From Exophiala sp. HKRS030 (lineage: Eukaryota; Ascomycota; Eurotiomycetes; Chaetothyriales; Herpotrichiellaceae): DNA of 64,000 bases. Each line of letters starts with the position of its first letter. Position 1 is the first letter of the stretch. The DNA is taken from assembly GCA_023897205.1 (NCBI GenBank), contig JAHWDD010000002.1, forward strand, positions 1,054,001 to 1,118,000, given 5' to 3'. This document shows positions 23,614-34,797 of the stretch, piece by piece. A program made the position numbers and the translations under genes. Below the pieces are notes generated by a model. It saw only the letters and a program-made list of their open reading frames with translations, was not told where the DNA came from and did not search any database.

Positions 23614-25226
23614 ATGGCCGGTCGAACACAGCAAGCCAGCGTCCAGTCACCAGAAGCCACCGATTCGACAATGAACTGTGAGGTTCTGGTCGTCGGGGCT
23701 GGACCCGTGGGCCTCTTGACGATGCTTCTCCTGGCCAAAGCAGGCATAGACGTCGTCCTCGTGGAGGCCCTGCCGGATGTCGACAACTCGCCGCGCGCCA
23801 TGGCCTATGGTCCTGCGGCCGTTATCGAGCTCGAACGGGCTGGCGTGGCCGCTGATGCGCGTTCCATCGGCATGGACGAAGAAGACCACAATCTCCGCCT
23901 TAGATGGATCAACGTCGATAACCAAGTCATCGGCGAGTTTCGTCCCGAGGACAGGATCCCCGGATCGTTTGACCCTGTCATATGCGGCCAGTTTGAACTG
24001 GCCAAAATCTTGAAGCGGCATGCCACTGGATATCCGAATGCACGGGTACGTATTTACACCCCCAGGAATGAGAATTTCCAAGAATGACCGGGGTTTCTAC
24101 TGAGACATTGACATCACATTTTCCCCATCAGATACTTTTTGAACACTCGATCACCGACATTACAGAGGCTCGCGACGGACACTCGGTCACCGCCACAGTA
24201 GCGACCCCGACCGGCACCAGGACAATCTCAGCACAGTACCTAGCAGGCTGCGACGGCGGACGTTCGACCGTCCGGAAACTGCTCGGCTTATCCTATGACG
24301 GCTTCACTATCCCACAGTGGCTGGTGGCGTGTAATGTGCGCTACCCGTTTGAACAGCATGGCTATAAGCGGTCGCAATTCATCGTCGACCCGGACCACTT
24401 CTGCCTGATCGGTCGGATTGACCCCAGTGGATTGTGGCGGGTGTCGTACGCCGAAAGGGAAGATCTCACGCGGGAGGAAGTGCTGGCGAACGTCCACGCC
24501 AAGTTTGCAGCCATCTTCCCACGCGGCCCCAAGCCGCTGTCCAAAGACGACTATCAGATCGAGATGGTCAGTCCGTACCGCATTCACCAACGCTCCGCAC
24601 CTTCGTATCGCAAAGGCCGGTCCTTACTGGCAGGAGACGCCGCACATGCGTGTGCGCCATTCGGAGGTATAAACCCCCCTTCCTTTCCGCCACCCCCCTC
24701 CCCCCTCCCCCGGAAACTGATGGTCATTAACCAAATAAAACAGGAATGGGCCTCACGACTGGAATCTGCGACGCCGCCGGCCTAGCCGACACCCTCATCG
24801 GCGTCCTCCGCCATCTCGACCGCGACAACCCGAACCATCCAAGCCCAGACGTGCTTCTCGACAAGTACGCCGACATCCGACGACAAAAGTACCACGACGT
24901 CACGCACAAAGTCAGCTACGGCAACACGTGCCGGTTGCGGGAGTGCTCCCCTGACCCCGAGAAGGCGGTCCAGGAGGACGAGTTCTTCAGGACGATCAAC
25001 AGTGGATCCGACGCCAGGAGGAAGCTCTTGGAGTCCGCATATATCCTTGGGTGAGTCCGCCCAGGCTTTCTTTTGATGTTTCTGTTTTGACTACGCAGAG
25101 AGCCTCCGAAACGAGACTTTGAAAATTAGAGCATCAATTTTTTCTTTGCTGACAACAAAAATTCAATCCATTTCCAGGCACGACTTTAAACAGTACTGGC
25201 CCACTCAGGCTGTTGAGAAACTGTAA
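23614..25226 (+). CDS. FAD-dependent aromatic-type monooxygenase (FAD_binding_3 family)
   Basis: Four exons (23614-24045, 24132-24666, 24744-25050, 25178-25226) join to 440 residues. The flavin motifs are intact: GxGxxG in VVGAGPVGLL (about 28-33), the DG motif GCDGGRSTVRKLLG (about 184-197) and the GD motif LLAGDAAHACAPFGG (about 309-320), continued over intron 2 as MGLTTGICDAAGLADTL. The last 16 residues (HDFKQYWPTQAVEKL) come from a tiny fourth exon. The family hydroxylates phenols and related rings with NAD(P)H and O2. It lacks the C-terminal thioredoxin-like domain of phenol hydroxylases. Its position beside ALDH and SDR genes suggests a catabolic or tailoring role. An internal Met (MNCEVLVVG) is an alternative start. 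Confidence 0.93.
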
Positions 25227-25905
25227 TTTATCAAATCCTCCGCAGATGGTCACGACACTGCATCGCGGATCATGACTACAACGGATCTCGCTTAGCTGGG
25301 TATAATCGTGTGCTAGGAGAGAACGCGAGACATCAAGATACATCAAAAGAAAATTAGAGACATGTGTACAGATTGGGGCCCGTAGCTCACAGTGGAGAGA
25401 CAGACGCAAATAGATCCAATATAATAGATACTGCAACCTGGTCTCCCCCCGGGTGACAACCTCACCAGTATATCGTCAAGTCGCCCACATGCACTTTGTT
25501 TTGATTTATCTGTTGTCCTTTCCTGGGCTTGAGTGCATGTTAGGCTGTCCAGGATCCCTGCGAACTATTCTCCATCTTTCCCACACCATCCTGGGGCATC
25601 TAACTAGCCCTATAAGGCTCCCCCCCCACCCCGGCCGACCAACGAGCTTTCAAGCCCCCACAGAGGGTTTCCCTTTTTCGGCATACACAAGAGGGGACCT
25701 TCGCCAGTGTCCTTGGACGCATGTCGCTAGTGTTTCTTTCGTGTGATCACCGTAGCGAACGCTTTGAGACGCATTTTGTCCGCCAGAGACTATTTGGAGA
25801 AGTGTTTTTGATGTAGATAAGCCATGAAAACGGCATATTTGAAAAAGGATGACCTTATTTGCATTTCTTCCCTCTAGCTAGCCTCTTAACACGCTAACCT
25901 CGAGC
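25227..25905. other. spacer between FAD monooxygenase and second SDR
   Basis: 679 bp containing the monooxygenase 3' flank and the SDR promoter. No further gene is recognised. Confidence 0.5.
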
Positions 25906-27137
25906 ATGATGTCTCGACCACCCCAGCTCCATACCAGCGTCTATCCCGCCATCGCCCCAGAGACAATCGGCCAGGCGAACAAGGACAAAGTCGCCGTCGT
26001 TACAGGTGCGGCACGTGGTAAGAACACAGCGTATCCGACCTCCGTTATCTCCTTGTGTGGAGCTTCCGCTCTAAGGCTAGAAATTACTGACCTCCCAAAT
26101 TTTGTAAGGTATCGGCCAAGCGATTGCGGTGGCCCTCGCAAAATCTGGGGCCAAGGTCGCATTGTTGGACCTTGACGAGGCTCGCCAGGCAGACACAAGA
26201 CAGACCTGTGAAGCGCTCGGGGTGGAGGCTCGAGCCTACGCTTGCAATGTCCTCGACGAAGAAGCTTGTGTCAGTACCTTCGCCAGGGTCGAACAAGACT
26301 TGGGTCCTGTCGAGTGAGTGGAAACCCCTTTACCAAGTTTCGGCGCAAGAGTGACGTGTAACTCTTTGGGCTTTAGCATCTTGGTGAACAATGTCGGTGG
26401 CGGCACACGGCGACCCATGGCGATGGAAACGTTTCGACAGTTCTGGGAAGGCCTCGAGTGGAACTTAAAAGCCGTACGCTGTCATCTCTTGTGTACAGCG
26501 TACAAGTGACTCTATCGCTGACACAGCTCAAACCGTAATATAGGCCGTACTGTGTATCTACCAGGTACTTCCGGGGATGAGAAAGCGACGTCGAGGGTGC
26601 ATCATCAACATCGCTTCGCGCGCCGGCACTTTGCCGATGCCATTCTCTGGATCCTATTGTACCGGAAAGGGTGCTTTGATTCGGTTGGTGTCGTGTCTCC
26701 ATAAGGAGCTACAGTTGGACGGTCTCAGCGATGACATTCATGTCTACGCTCTGCACCCTGGGGCGACGTTGAGTCAGGAAGGACGTGAGTTATTTCGCTG
26801 TGAGACCTCAAAACAAAAGAATCCCTCTCCTAACTCGCCACCAGTCCCGTTCCACGCAGACGTTGAGGAGGCATACCCGCAAGAAGTAGAGAAGTGGGCC
26901 AAATTCCACAAGACTTTCAAATGTCTACCGGCGCAATGCGCCCAGACGTGCGCGTTCCTGGCGGCAGGCCGAGGGAAGGTGCTGAATGGGAAGTACTTTG
27001 ACTGCGAGCAAGACATAGCCACCGTTGTTGGCGCAGGAGAAGAGGGCCTTGAAGGTCTTTACGAGCTGAAAGTGGAATTCCTGGGTGGTTTACCCAATGA
27101 CGGCGGCACTGCATCGGCAGTAAATATAGAGACCTAG
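25906..27137 (+). CDS. short-chain dehydrogenase/reductase
   Basis: Five exons (25906-26017, 26109-26313, 26377-26473, 26544-26784, 26845-27137) give 315 residues. Motifs: TGAARGIG (33-40, across intron 1), LLDLDEA, ILVNNVGGG (Val in place of the usual Ala of NNAG), a catalytic Ser in NIASRAG and YCTGK. The C-terminus (FLAAGRGKVLNGKYFDCEQDI) is typical of fungal members. Intron 4 (26785-26844) has a perfect GTGAGT donor, a CTAAC branch point and a CAG acceptor. It is exactly 60 nt and stop-free, so the unspliced frame is also open (335 residues). The substrate is unknown. It follows the monooxygenase in the same direction and precedes a transporter pseudogene. Confidence 0.9.
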
Positions 27138-27429
27138 ACCGCAGAGCCCTGCTCTAAGCCTATCTCGTTCCCTGGCCGTGCTGTGTCTTTCCTCAATGGC
27201 CATCAACCAAAACAGGAATGGATAAGACGTCTCTGAGAAGCGTTCCACCGCTGGCAGTAGAGTCGGAAGGAGTGAGCCAAACGAGGCCTGCCAGCGATGA
27301 TCTTTCTGGCCCCAAGAACAGAACATTATGTACATCCAGACTTCAATGAACGTTTTTTGGCCCCAAAACGGGAGCAAGTTCACACATCCAGACTTTGGAT
27401 CATGTGTTAACCGCAAGAAAGGGACCAAG

Positions 27430-28770
27430 TTCAAAGGCTTCAACGTCCATGAGCGGGCCACGCGTACAGCCATTGTCGTCATTTGCTACCACTCGCTTTC
27501 CAACATTCCTGTTCTTGTCGCGGGTACATTAGCTTCAACCACTGGCTGGCGATAGTGTTTTTGGCTCCTGGCTATTTTTGCTGGCCTTTGCCTTGCTTTT
27601 TCATCATTCCCTTCGGATAGGAAACTGTGTATGTACACGGCACCATTGACACCAGCAATATTACCAATAATGGAGTATGTTTATGTGTTCTCTGGTTGCT
27701 GACGACGTTAAGTCTAATCGTGCTGAGATATGATGTCGCAAGGGCAGAGAAGCTCAAGAGTCTGAAGTATTACGCAGCACACCGAAGTCGTATCGTTATC
27801 CTCTGCGGTGCCCGGTCAATCGCTCGGATCAAGGTTAAAATCTTCTCAAGGAGTTCTTAGTAAAGACTCGCTCCTTATTTTCATACTCACACCATTCGGA
27901 GCTCTGGAAAACTCATGGACGATCTGGGCTGTGATCACGCTCGCATTTCCAGTCCTATGGCTGGTCGGCTTGATGCTTATCATTGCACAAATCGTCTCAG
28001 TTCCGCCATACGATCAGACTTCGACCCCGACGCAATTAGGATACACACGAACTGAGCGTAAGTTTCGACACATCATTCTTACCTTCTCTCCAATGAAATG
28101 ATGGAGAGCTAACTATTCACCCCTATTAACAATTGTCGTTGGCTTCTTGGCCTGCGCCATAGTCGGAAACTTATCTCTGACTGGAGTGCAAAATGATTTA
28201 GCCGTCGAAACCATGGCAAGTATGAGCAAGAGCTCCGACTCTTGCTTGGTCTGGGAAATTCAACCTACTGCAGCCTTGGCTACTACCTGTTTGGGTACCT
28301 TAGTAGCTAACAAGCCAGTGTCACTGCCATCAATGTTGTTTTTGGCTTTTGCTTGGTACATGAACCATCAATCAATACGAACATCGGGCGGGGCCCAGTT
28401 CTCGGCTGGTTGTGTTGGAAGCTATGTCAATGACGCGTACTTCGGCATCAGCATCGATGTCTTCCTCATCATCATGGTCATCAAGCACTTCTTGTTCTAT
28501 GGTTTTTCTCGTAAGTCGATCATGAATTTTGGAAGAAACCATGGTGGCAAAGCTGACTCGTCGAGGTTCTGCAGTGTTGGTGAATGAGCCGGTCGCACCA
28601 CAAGGGCCACAGATGTTCTTCTACACGTAAGTACTTAGTGGGATCAACAAAGTCTCATACATACTCACGGTCGAACAGTAGTGGTAGCTCCAGCGAGCTC
28701 TTCGCGTCGTCACTGTTTCGCTTATATCTATGGAAAGAGGGTCCGACTCTGGCGGTCTCAGCTGGCATAT
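27430..28770 (+). pseudogene. decayed MFS (DHA1-type) transporter
   Basis: Pieces of an MFS drug/H+ antiporter-type carrier run in order across three frames. Near 27440-27600 is HERATRTAIVVICYHSLSN, then PVLVAGTLASTTGWR, a TAG stop at 27553-27555 where Trp is expected, and CFWLLAIFAGLCLAF. The frame then shifts; FFIIPFG is followed by another TAG (27618) and ETVYVHGTIDTSN. Around 27900-28050 is WAVITLAFPVLW...IVSVPPYDQT, resembling the family's SAPPYN segment. From 28130 to 28770 are GSYVNDAYFGIS, IKHFLFYGFS and, across GT-AG introns 28511-28574 and 28627-28678, LVNEPVAPQGPQMFF. The N-terminal helices are missing. The 3' half still splices cleanly while the 5' half is broken. I judge it a non-functional remnant next to the metabolic block. 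Confidence 0.62.
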
Positions 28771-29760
28771 GCAAAGATGCTTGTTGCCCAGGACTAACAC
28801 CATTCGCGGTTCGCCCATTCATTTACTTCTTGAAGGAGATGGCTGCGTTGTGTACGCTGAGTCTTGAATGTGTGTTTGTGATGACTCTGCGCCACCGGAA
28901 TAGAAATCTATTAAGGCGGATCATAACATGGTCTTTGCGAGTTCTGGGTCGTTCATCCATTCACTCAATCGGATAAAATCTCACCCCTGAACATATCAAA
29001 CAGGCAGGCTGAGAAGCATGAGTGACACGAGACGATTCATTTCCTCACCAACCAAGCTGAAAGGCTGCTGTACCATACAAGAATTGAGGTAAAGTGACGA
29101 CCAGAAGGACGTGAAGTTCTTAGTCAGCAGAATTCCAGGAGACGCGTTGGCCAATAATTAGTCCCGCCGCTAACCGAACAAGATCATGATTTCGCCATAC
29201 AAAATAATTTATCTCTCAATTTGGCCTTTTCAGTGCGTTGTTATGTCTTGGATGACATAAATGGCTTTGTCAGACTAAAACATGGTACCGTGAATCTTAC
29301 CGTAGATTTCTCCCTTCACCAGAACTTCCCGCCCTGCCAGGGCAAACGCTCAACTCCCCTCCCTTGATTGATCGGATTGTTCCTCATGCAGTCATTCCTT
29401 TCAAGACCCGCTCCTTCCACGCTGTCGTTATTCTTGCTGTCCCCGTTCTAAGCTTTGCACCAACACTTCAGGCACCAGAGATCATTGTTAACAGTTCGCG
29501 CGTATTCAGAGCAACCAACGCGTCCCGTCAACAAGGCTTCTAGAAATATCAACCTCTGCAAGGCTTCTTCATATCGAACTCGTGTTATCATTGCGAGAAA
29601 CAGCTCTCGGAGGCGGGCGAACTTTTCACGGAGTTATGTTTTCATCTGATCGAGAAGTCATTTCGAAGAAATGACAACGGAGCGCGTCAAATTATCGCCA
29701 AAACTGCCAATTGGATGTTGGACCAGCAAGCTGTGAGGAAAAACCTGCTTCTCCCTCAAG
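28771..29760. other. spacer upstream of the SUZ12-like gene
   Basis: About 1 kb, fairly AT-rich, with the pseudogene 3' flank and the promoter/5' UTR of the next gene. Small frames at 29455-29760 could be leader sequence. No independent gene is supported. Confidence 0.45.
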
Positions 29761-32445
29761 ATGATGAGTCGTATTTACAGCCACAACCTTGCTCGTCCGG
29801 AAAGGAGGTTCGCGCGCCACTTAGTCGGGGATTTCACTTTTGCACTACAAAGCAGCGAAACTCGGCAGAAAATAGTGCTCGAACGGAATATTACCCAAAT
29901 CCTGGATCATCATCAGAAAAGGTGTACTAAGAAACCCGAGGCTGGAATTTCGACAAACGTTTGCCAAATCCCCACGCAAGGATCTAGAAACGCGACATCG
30001 GAGACATCGGCTGGGCCTGCAGAAGCCAACGGCGTGGTGTCCAGCAGTATTCATTCTTCAGAAGAGCCATTAGCGGCACATTCGAGTCTACCAGTCATGC
30101 CGAGCTCTGCACAAACTTCCCTGCAAGACAGGAGAAACCCAACAGAGCGGAAGACACGTCGGAGCCTTCGGGGATTCTCCGACAAAGTGTACGAAGAGCC
30201 TGACGCTGAGTTGACGCTAGATTTGAGCAATATCAGAAAGAAACTCAACTTCAAAAACAATGCACACGATGATGGCGAACGGCCCTCTAAACGGCAGAAG
30301 CGTGAAACGATCAAATGCCAGTGCTATCTGACCGTATGGGACAATCGCGATGGTTACAACATCGCACCACTTGTCTCAAAATCCGAGTACTGCTACGTCA
30401 GTCCCAGAGAAATTGAGCCCAATGGTTTCTTTGTGGATGTCGAACTAGAAAAGCCGTTCAGCATCAGGGCCAGTGAACTAAAAGTGTCTGTTTTGGTGAG
30501 AAATGAGGAGATTTTCGCCCTGATAGATAATTATTTTCTGGAGCTCAAGATCATTCCATGCAGGTCTGATAGCCGGTGGCCTCCCATACCTCTACTGGGC
30601 AAAAGCGACGGCGATCACTTTGCGCCGGATATCAAAAGGAATGGCGCAGAGGTGCTACAAGGCGCGGTGGTTGCGAGATATACGCACTTACCGCAAGCCC
30701 CAGAAGCTGACACTGCCCTCAGTGTGTTTTTCTTGCATGAGGGACGCACTTACAGAACAAAATACGGTCTTCAGGTTGACTCAATCTGGCAAAAGTCAAG
30801 TTCTAGATCAAGTACGACGAGGCGTCGTCCCGATGGCCTCGATCTAGATTTGTTTCGAACGCCTGAACAAAAAGCTTCCAATGCTGACCAAGAAACAAAT
30901 GCTCTTGAGTCGGAACGAAGCAACTCAACTCTGGCCAAGCTGTCTACAAACGGTATCAGTGGCTCAGCAGTTAGTGGGTTCCATAACGGCTTGAAGAGTC
31001 GCACAGACGGTGCGGATGCCACCGTTGTTGAGCACCCCGAAGTGTGCTACGATTTCTGCTCGACCGTGGAACAAAAATTTCGCTATGCAACAGTGAAGGG
31101 CTACCGATGCCCACTGTGCGCAATCTGGAAGACCTCGAAGCTGGACCGCCTGGTTTTTCACCTTTCGACGATGCACGCCAAGTACAGTTTCCAACTACAA
31201 AGGCCACAGCGCGATCCCGTCAGCAAAGAGCTAACTCACATTCAAATCAAGGTTAATCACCCGCCAACAGTGAAGAAGGGAGACGAACATGTTATAGCTT
31301 GGGAGGCGCCACCGAAACCTTTCAATCTACCTGCTTATGCAAATGGCGATCGTGACTGGGTTGGTTCGACAGAAACCAAGAAGCAAAGCCCGGAAGGATC
31401 CAGAGGAACTCTTCAGTCGGCGCATCAACCTTTGCCACTCCCCAAGCCAGCGACTGCAATCCCTGACTTCCGCACACCGCGGCGGAAGAAGTTCAAGGCT
31501 GTTAAATTATTGTCGAAATACGGGGAGCAGGAATTGGTCCACACGTCGATTAGCCATCGACCTGTCTCTCCGAGTGAAGATGGTCGGTCCGAGACCGAGG
31601 ATGAGATTGATAACGAATGGCAGGTAGAGCTCCATATGGAAAGATTGGATTTTGAAGGCCGGCGCGGTGGCTGGACCGATTGCGAGCGAGATTTGTATAA
31701 GAGATGGGACCGACATCGGATGGAAGAACAACTCGAACATTCCAGGTATCTTCCAAACTCCCTCGTGCGATTCGCGCGTAAGCATCGAGCATGGCTCAAA
31801 CATGGCAATGAGGAGCTTCTGGAAGTGTTTTTGGATTTCTTGGACCGACTCAAACAACACGCCACCATTGATGATGATACGATCTGTGAGGTGAATGCAC
31901 TAATATTCCGAGCTTCGCCTCCACCCGAGTCGTCCAGGCAGGCTGGTCACAATGGGACTTTGAGGTCACAGACCCCGACGCGGAGAAGCAGCCGCCATCT
32001 CAAGGCAGATACGTCAAAGAGCGATACCCCACAATCTCAGAATCCACCTACACCGGGGGTCCAACATCATGAACGGCTGCAACCCAGTATAGATCGAACG
32101 TTAAGGTGTGGCCATTGCTCGACACCCGTTCCGCGAGCCAGAAAGAGCGCTGTATACTGTGTAGACCCGGAATGTGAGACCCCGGGGATAACATATCACA
32201 TCAATTGTGCCGAAGAAGCTGTCGGGTGGAAGCCTCGACGCAAAGGGAAAGGAAAAAGAAAAACGAATGGCCCTGAAACAGGGGCAGAATTGGTAACTGG
32301 GCTCGGCGTACAGGACCGGTCCAGCTTGGAACTATCAACTTGGTGCTGCCCACCTTGTACAAGGAGGCGAAAAGATCTACAAAAGGAAAATGAACTTGCT
32401 GCGTCGGCGGCAGAAGCTGGAGGGACTCGAAATGATACTGTATGA
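29761..32445 (+). CDS. SUZ12: SUZ12-like Polycomb (PRC2) subunit with VEFS box
   Basis: One open exon of 894 codons; a TGA in frame at 29734 supports the start. An N-terminal helix TRQKIVLERNITQILDHHQ recalls the start of fungal Su(z)12 proteins. Next comes a beta-rich middle (IKCQCYLTVWDNR; CYVSPREIEPNGFFVDVEL), a C2H2 zinc finger YRCPLCAIWKTSKLDRLVFH (about 447-475) and the VEFS box, about 622-720 (WQVELHMERLDF, RDLYKRWDRHRMEEQ, FARKHRAWL, LEVFLDFLDRL). SUZ12 is the scaffold of PRC2, which methylates histone H3 Lys27 and silences accessory genes. The last 120 residues carry a Cys/His-rich, PHD-like module (LRCGHCSTPVPRARKSAVYC, HINC, WCCPPC), which I do not know as a standard part of SUZ12. 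It could be a fungal extension. Confidence 0.88.
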   Translation: MMSRIYSHNLARPERRFARHLVGDFTFALQSSETRQKIVLERNITQILDHHQKRCTKKPEAGISTNVCQIPTQGSRNATSETSAGPAEANGVVSSSIHSSEEPLAAHSSLPVMPSSAQTSLQDRRNPTERKTRRSLRGFSDKVYEEPDAELTLDLSNIRKKLNFKNNAHDDGERPSKRQKRETIKCQCYLTVWDNRDGYNIAPLVSKSEYCYVSPREIEPNGFFVDVELEKPFSIRASELKVSVLVRNEEIFALIDNYFLELKIIPCRSDSRWPPIPLLGKSDGDHFAPDIKRNGAEVLQGAVVARYTHLPQAPEADTALSVFFLHEGRTYRTKYGLQVDSIWQKSSSRSSTTRRRPDGLDLDLFRTPEQKASNADQETNALESERSNSTLAKLSTNGISGSAVSGFHNGLKSRTDGADATVVEHPEVCYDFCSTVEQKFRYATVKGYRCPLCAIWKTSKLDRLVFHLSTMHAKYSFQLQRPQRDPVSKELTHIQIKVNHPPTVKKGDEHVIAWEAPPKPFNLPAYANGDRDWVGSTETKKQSPEGSRGTLQSAHQPLPLPKPATAIPDFRTPRRKKFKAVKLLSKYGEQELVHTSISHRPVSPSEDGRSETEDEIDNEWQVELHMERLDFEGRRGGWTDCERDLYKRWDRHRMEEQLEHSRYLPNSLVRFARKHRAWLKHGNEELLEVFLDFLDRLKQHATIDDDTICEVNALIFRASPPPESSRQAGHNGTLRSQTPTRRSSRHLKADTSKSDTPQSQNPPTPGVQHHERLQPSIDRTLRCGHCSTPVPRARKSAVYCVDPECETPGITYHINCAEEAVGWKPRRKGKGKRKTNGPETGAELVTGLGVQDRSSLELSTWCCPPCTRRRKDLQKENELAASAAEAGGTRNDTV

Positions 32446-33931
32446 TCTGATCTTTTGCCGGGAGGGGGGGACTGGCTGATATTTACTTTTACCAAGTGTG
32501 GCCATCAAACATGCATTTTAATGAGCGAGGAGAGAAGGGTAGTGGGAGCGCAAGGCGTGAGGAAAGGCCATAGCGAGTCAAGTATTGGCATTTGGTCCAC
32601 GCTGGGCACATGAGCATGGGAAACATGGCGAAGGGCGGCTGGATGATATGGAGTCTCAAGTTGACAAGAGCGCGCGCAAGACTATATCATCTTTTTTTTT
32701 TGAAGCTGTAACAATATATAGATCTGCAAATCGTCGATCTCGAGGAGCTTTCGCTGTCACAAAAAGGGTCGATCTGGACAATGTTACTTTGGCTATCTGT
32801 TCAGACCATTTTTTGGGGAGGTATCTATAGCAGATTTCTACAACGAAAAGATCTATACCTGAGCTTATGTCTCGACAGCGGTGACAGGGGCATTCAGAGA
32901 TTAGACTGATGATTCCTTTTTAAGAAAGGAAGGAAGGGGAGGGGAGGGAGGGGGGGCGGGTTGTGTAGTGACTTTTAGACATGTTCGAATAGAGAGACGA
33001 CGCGTTCCATCTACGTTGTACCACACTGCCCTTTTCTGTACGGAAGTCTTCGACAGGGGAAAACAAACCCTGCGACGGGTTCAGGGGAAAAGAGCATTCA
33101 TTACTGGGGACTAACCTTCCTGACGATGGCGACAAGAGACAAATCTGTGGTGGTGCAAAGAGGGCACCAAGCAGGTCACGGTTGATCGATTGATTTCTCG
33201 TTGAACAGGAGACGATTGATGGCACTGTGGGATGCAGTGCAGATTTCACGTTGGGATCGAAGAGCGTTCCCGCGGTTGTGTTGTATACTACAACTTGAAC
33301 CTCGGATGGAAGTTGAAGGAGGGAGAAAACGGAAGAAAGGAAAGATAAACAACTGAGGGATTCACGCATCGTTCTTCTTTTTTTGCGTTTGTGTGTATTT
33401 CATTACCCCCCGCAATGGCTGATGCTGGCTTTAAAGTACATTCATGCATGCGTGAGCGGTTGACCAACCGAGAAAGCGCATGCCTGGCACATTGGAGGAA
33501 GCGCGCTCGAGACTTTTGTCTTCTTCTTTTTTATGATCTCCCGAATATGCTCGATCCAAGGCAGACTCGAGTCCAGAGGACCAAACCCTTAAACTCGAAA
33601 ACCAGTCCATTGATTTTGTTTTCCCACTATTCAGCTGGCAGATGGGATGCTTTCTTGTTTTCTTGCTTTCGGGTCTGCCTGGGTCATATTGAAAGATGCG
33701 ATGCGAAGGTCGTATTGTTACAAGTTGTAAAGCGTATGACAGATTTGATGTGTGAAGACTTTCTGACCTCCTTCAAGGGTATCCAGTTGTCAGAGGGACA
33801 CGCTGTCCAAAAGAGATAGTGGCAGTGAAACTCGTCGTGATGTGTCAAGTGGTGACTCTTTCGAAGAGACGTTGAATTGCGAATGCGACTACCAAGAGGC
33901 GGACAAGGCGTGGCGTCTTCTATTTCTCGTC
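32446..33931. other. 1.5 kb convergent intergenic region
   Basis: This lies between the 3' ends of SUZ12-like (+) and CHZ1 (-). It has poly-T and poly-G runs (32690, 32945). Frames of 140-150 codons on both strands show no family features. Confidence 0.5.
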
Positions 33932-34489
33932 TCAACCCTTCATCTCCTCGTCGTCGTCCTCGGCTTCGAAATCTTCGTCGTCGTCATCCTCATCGTCGTC
34001 CATCTCGTCACCGGCGTCCTTGGACTTCTGTTCCGCCTCGGCCCAGTTGATTTGCTTGCGACGGGTGCGGCCTTGGATGATGTTGTCGGGGTCGATCTCT
34101 TCCATGTCCTCGTCTTCTATTTTGTGTGTTAGATATGTGACTCGAAAGTGAGTTCTTGGTATTGCGATTGTAAGCGCAACAGTCGCGCGGTCATGCGACA
34201 CCGTAGGCAGGTGTCGGTGAGGGATTGGTGAGGTGGGTTAGGTGGGCCAACGTACCTTCTTCTTCAGGTTCAGGCTCAGGTTGCTGTGACAGTTGTTAGC
34301 AAGGTCAAGGGGACAAACAGAAATATGGCATGAACGAACCTCCTCAGGGCCGCTCTCCTCTTCGGACTCGTCGTCTTCCTCCATTGCCTCTGGCTGCTCG
34401 ACTGCCTTGCCTTTGCCCTTTCCGACAGAAGTGGCTTCGCTGGTGACTTCTGGCGCGCCTTCAGGCACGGTTTCGCCGTTTGCTGACAT
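33932..34489 (-). CDS. CHZ1: histone H2A.Z-H2B chaperone Chz1
   Basis: Three exons (34340-34489, 34256-34283, 33932-34116) join to 120 residues. The middle exon is only 28 nt (QPEPEPEEE). The protein is highly acidic, starts MSANGETVPEG, and has the CHZ motif DPDNIIQGRTRRKQINWAEA followed by an acidic tail (DDDEDFEAEDDDEE). Chz1 delivers H2A.Z-H2B dimers to the SWR1 complex in the nucleus. The length matches fungal Chz1. The donor of intron 1 is GTTCGT, a weaker form. Confidence 0.92.
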
Positions 34490-34797
34490 GTCTGGATGTT
34501 TGAAGGCAAGGAAGGTAGAGAATCCAAAGGAGAAATGTGTAGAGTCGAAACAATACCAAACAACCACAAGAGACGGGCAAACATTGGAGGTCGTCGCGGC
34601 TACAATTATGCCAAGCCTCCATAGTATTAGGTACAGAGTACGTGAAATACGCTAATCCTAATATGGCAAACCCGGCGCACTTTCACGTGATCCGACGAGT
34701 TTCTGGCCGTTGCTGCTGCTATCAACCTTGTTTGACCGTCGAATTAGCTTATTGATAGCGAAACTCAGCTTCGCGCAAGAGAAACAGGTGGCTGGAG
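34490..34797. other. divergent promoter region CHZ1 / PQ-loop gene
   Basis: 308 bp between two divergent starts. No motif stands out. Confidence 0.45.

Noticed and set aside
24667..24743. Continuation of the monooxygenase frame through intron 2
   Set aside because: The read-through gives a short non-family tail; splicing at GTATAA...ACAG restores GGMGLTTGICDAAGLADTL, the conserved sequence.
33391..33819. 142-codon plus-strand frame between SUZ12-like and CHZ1
   Set aside because: No conserved features; it lies in convergent 3' flanks.
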